The position numbers were made by a program, and so were the translations under genes. Below, piece by piece: positions 62,135-64,000 of a stretch of DNA of 64,000 nucleotides (position 1 is the stretch's first letter; the number at the start of each line of letters is the position of its first letter). The DNA is from Thecamonas trahens ATCC 50062. Lineage: Eukaryota > Apusozoa > Apusomonadida > Apusomonadidae. Location of the stretch: NCBI RefSeq assembly GCF_000142905.1, contig NW_013657642.1, forward strand, positions 186,854 to 250,853. The letters are read 5' to 3'. The notes beneath the pieces are model-generated. The model worked only from the letters and a program-made list of their open reading frames with translations. It was not told the origin of the DNA and made no database searches.

Positions 62135-64000
62135 TCACGGCCTTTGGTCATGGTTGGGAGTCAAGATCGGCGTGACGCTGGTGTCAGACTCCGACCCCGC
62201 CTCGGGCTCGGGCTCGTCAGTGAGCGGCGAGTGGAACAGCTGGGTCTCGAGCTGGGCAAGGTGGGTCTTGAGTACGCGCATCTGGGTGTTGAGCGCCTTG
62301 TCGTGCATCATCTGCTCTGTGCGTTGCTGAACAAGAACCGCATTCTGCCGCTGGAGCTCGGTCAGCCGCATTGATGCTTTCTGTCGCGCATCGTAGAGGG
62401 ACTGGACCTCGAGCTTGAGTGCGGCGTGCTCCGCGGCCGACGGTGCGGCATCAAGGAGGTCGAGCAGCTCGCGATTGGCCTGCCGGGCTTCGGTGACTTG
62501 CGCCTCGAGCGCACCGACTTCAGCCTCAAGCTCAATGTTGCGGGCCTGGAGCGACATGACCCGCGCGGCAAAGACATCGCGCGGAGGCGAGCCAGGCGGC
62601 AGTGCCGCCGCAGCCTCAAGCTCCTCGATCACCGCACTTTGCTCCTCCAGTTGCGCAATGAGTCGCGAAGTGGAGGTCTGCAACTCGGCCTGCAGCTCGT
62701 CCACCGTCGCCGTAAGCGCCACTTGCTGTGAGGTCAGGACGGCGTTCTCGTGCTGGAGGCGCGCGAGTTGGTCGGCCTCGGCCTCGCTCGCACCCGATGA
62801 CATGTCGCGGAGCTCGTTGGGCCCGCGCGCCACGGCAGTTTCCAGCAGCTGCTCCAGATCTCCGACGCGGGAGGCGAGCTCAGCAGCGCGGCAACGCTCG
62901 GCCTCGAGTTCGGCCTCAAGCGTACGCTCGCGCTGTGTTGCGGTGAGGACCGAGTCCTTGAGGCTCGCGACCAGGGCGCTTTCCGAGCCGCAACCGTTGC
63001 TCGGCAACGCCTCCGCGGAGCTCTCGAGTGAGCGCAACGAAGTCTCGTGCCCGCTGAGGGCAGCCTCGAGCTCAAGAGCAACGACCTCGAGCTGGCTCGA
63101 CTTGTCAGCAAGCGCAGCGTCGAGGGCGGCAACTTGTGCGGCATGCTTGGTCTGGTACTCGGCATGGGTGTCGAGGAGCGCGGTCTTGAGGGCAGAGGCA
63201 GCTGCACTGGCGGCAAGTCGGCTCTCCTGCTCGACTTCAACGGCCTCGCACAGCGCACCAACCCGCGACGAGAGCTTGTCCCGCGACGCGGTAACTTGCG
63301 AGAGCCGCGCGGCGAGGGCGTCATTCTCGCGCATGAGCTTGTCGCGGGCTGAAGTGACTGCCGAGAGACGCGAGTCAAGCTGCGAGCGCGCCGCGCTATG
63401 GCGAGCAGCCGACTCGCGAGCGCGCTCGTCGGCGCGGCCGAGCTCGACATTGGCCTCGGCGAGTTGTGTCCGGAGCGTGTTGCGCTCGCGGGCAAGCTCG
63501 GCAGCACCATGCGCGTCGGCACGCGCTAGCGCCAGCTGGGCCTTGAGCTCGTCGAGTGCCGCCTCGTGCGAGCGCGCCTCGGCCGCTTGCTGCGCCAGAG
63601 TCGAGTTGGCGGCGCGGAGATCGTCGCGCTCGCGCCGGAGCGTGGCGGCCAGCCGCGCGTCCTTTTGGGCAAGCGCGAGGTCGGCGCGGACCTCGTCGAG
63701 CGCCAGCGCTTGGCTCTGCGCCTCGGAAAGCTTGGCCGCGAGCGCAGCGTTGGCAGCACGGAGTGACGACGATGACTCGGCAGCAGCAGCAGCCGACGCC
63801 CGCGCAGATTCAAGCGCGGTGACCAGCTCAGCATTCTCACGCTGCAGCGATTCGAGCTGGACAGCTTCCCGTTGGTCGCGGCGGCCTGATGCACGTGCGG
63901 CGTCGAGAGCTCCCCGCAGCTTGGCATTTTCTGATGTCAACTCGTCAACTTGCTCCTGTGACGACGCATAAAGCTCGTGGAGCCTTGCCGACTGCGAGGC
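62135..64000 (-). CDS. Long coiled-coil protein, 5' end beyond the window
   Basis: At least 621 residues, still open at the window edge, so the start is outside. It is almost entirely coiled coil with Ala, Glu, Leu and Arg heptads (ENAELVTALESARASAAA, LRRERDDLRAANSTLAQQ, RNIELEAEVGALEAQVTEA) and few Pro or Gly until the last 30 residues, which are acidic and end TPILTPNHDQRP. Repeats of 'R-x-D-L-R-A-A-N-x-x-L' hint at internal duplication. Such proteins are often centrosomal, Golgi or axonemal scaffolds; the sequence gives no specific assignment. Confidence 0.7.
   Translation of the reverse strand, partial: ASQSARLHELYASSQEQVDELTSENAKLRGALDAARASGRRDQREAVQLESLQRENAELVTALESARASAAAAAESSSSLRAANAALAAKLSEAQSQALALDEVRADLALAQKDARLAATLRRERDDLRAANSTLAQQAAEARSHEAALDELKAQLALARADAHGAAELARERNTLRTQLAEANVELGRADERARESAARHSAARSQLDSRLSAVTSARDKLMRENDALAARLSQVTASRDKLSSRVGALCEAVEVEQESRLAASAAASALKTALLDTHAEYQTKHAAQVAALDAALADKSSQLEVVALELEAALSGHETSLRSLESSAEALPSNGCGSESALVASLKDSVLTATQRERTLEAELEAERCRAAELASRVGDLEQLLETAVARGPNELRDMSSGASEAEADQLARLQHENAVLTSQQVALTATVDELQAELQTSTSRLIAQLEEQSAVIEELEAAAALPPGSPPRDVFAARVMSLQARNIELEAEVGALEAQVTEARQANRELLDLLDAAPSAAEHAALKLEVQSLYDARQKASMRLTELQRQNAVLVQQRTEQMMHDKALNTQMRVLKTHLAQLETQLFHSPLTDEPEPEAGSESDTSVTPILTPNHDQRP

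Overview
The window is a compact, GC-rich eukaryotic nuclear contig. Spliceosomal introns interrupt several genes, and the gene content is typically eukaryotic: beta-tubulin, polyubiquitin, ribosomal proteins eL42 and uS10, Aurora kinase, PLRG1, an ERGIC-53-like lectin, GH47 mannosidase, CIAO3/Nar1 and cytosolic Hsp70. CFAP65 and CEP19 homologues show that the organism builds a cilium or flagellum. Very GC-rich DNA with C-runs in introns, a beta-alpha fused nitrile hydratase and unicellular-type gene content fit a free-living flagellate such as the apusomonad Thecamonas. That name is an inference from gene content, not a measured match.

Layout. 0-10 kb: CFAP65, a small DUF3592 membrane protein, the fused nitrile hydratase and a PH-domain protein. 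10-17 kb: a 21/24-bp minisatellite, an LMAN1-like lectin whose intron holds an assembly gap, an LRR protein, Aurora kinase and GH47 mannosidase. 17-19.2 kb: two near-identical intronless tRNA-Tyr genes and a gene-poor stretch. 19-30 kb: CIAO3, two repeat-rich proteins (one with an acylation-type N-terminus and two RPEL-like motifs), a spliced dienelactone hydrolase and a RING-H2 protein. 29-38 kb: a bHLH-like regulator locus with unresolved frames, eL42, a CEP19 homologue with a duplicated C-terminal module, polyubiquitin, PLRG1 and uS10. 38-44.7 kb: small proteins, a probable decayed piggyBac-like fragment, a membrane-anchored metzincin and an F-box/LRR protein. 44.7-64 kb: an Atm1-type ABC transporter, beta-tubulin, a Ser-rich spliced gene with an apparent frameshift, NSUN6, two multipass membrane proteins, Hsp70, a hypothetical protein and a long coiled-coil protein cut by the window end.

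Genes alternate strands and are tightly packed: convergent stops are often 15-100 bp apart and divergent starts 250-550 bp apart. Eight introns could be placed by protein continuity; six begin GTACG and all have G at +5. Nine of twelve TAA stops are followed by A, and several other genes have TAAA just after the stop, which suggests a stop-linked polyadenylation signal. There are no operons. Functional grouping is loose: cilium and cytoskeleton (CFAP65, CEP19, beta-tubulin, Aurora), secretory-pathway glycoprotein handling (LMAN1-like, GH47), translation and RNA (eL42, uS10, tRNA-Tyr, NSUN6, PLRG1) and Fe-S/mitochondrial export (CIAO3, Atm1-type transporter).
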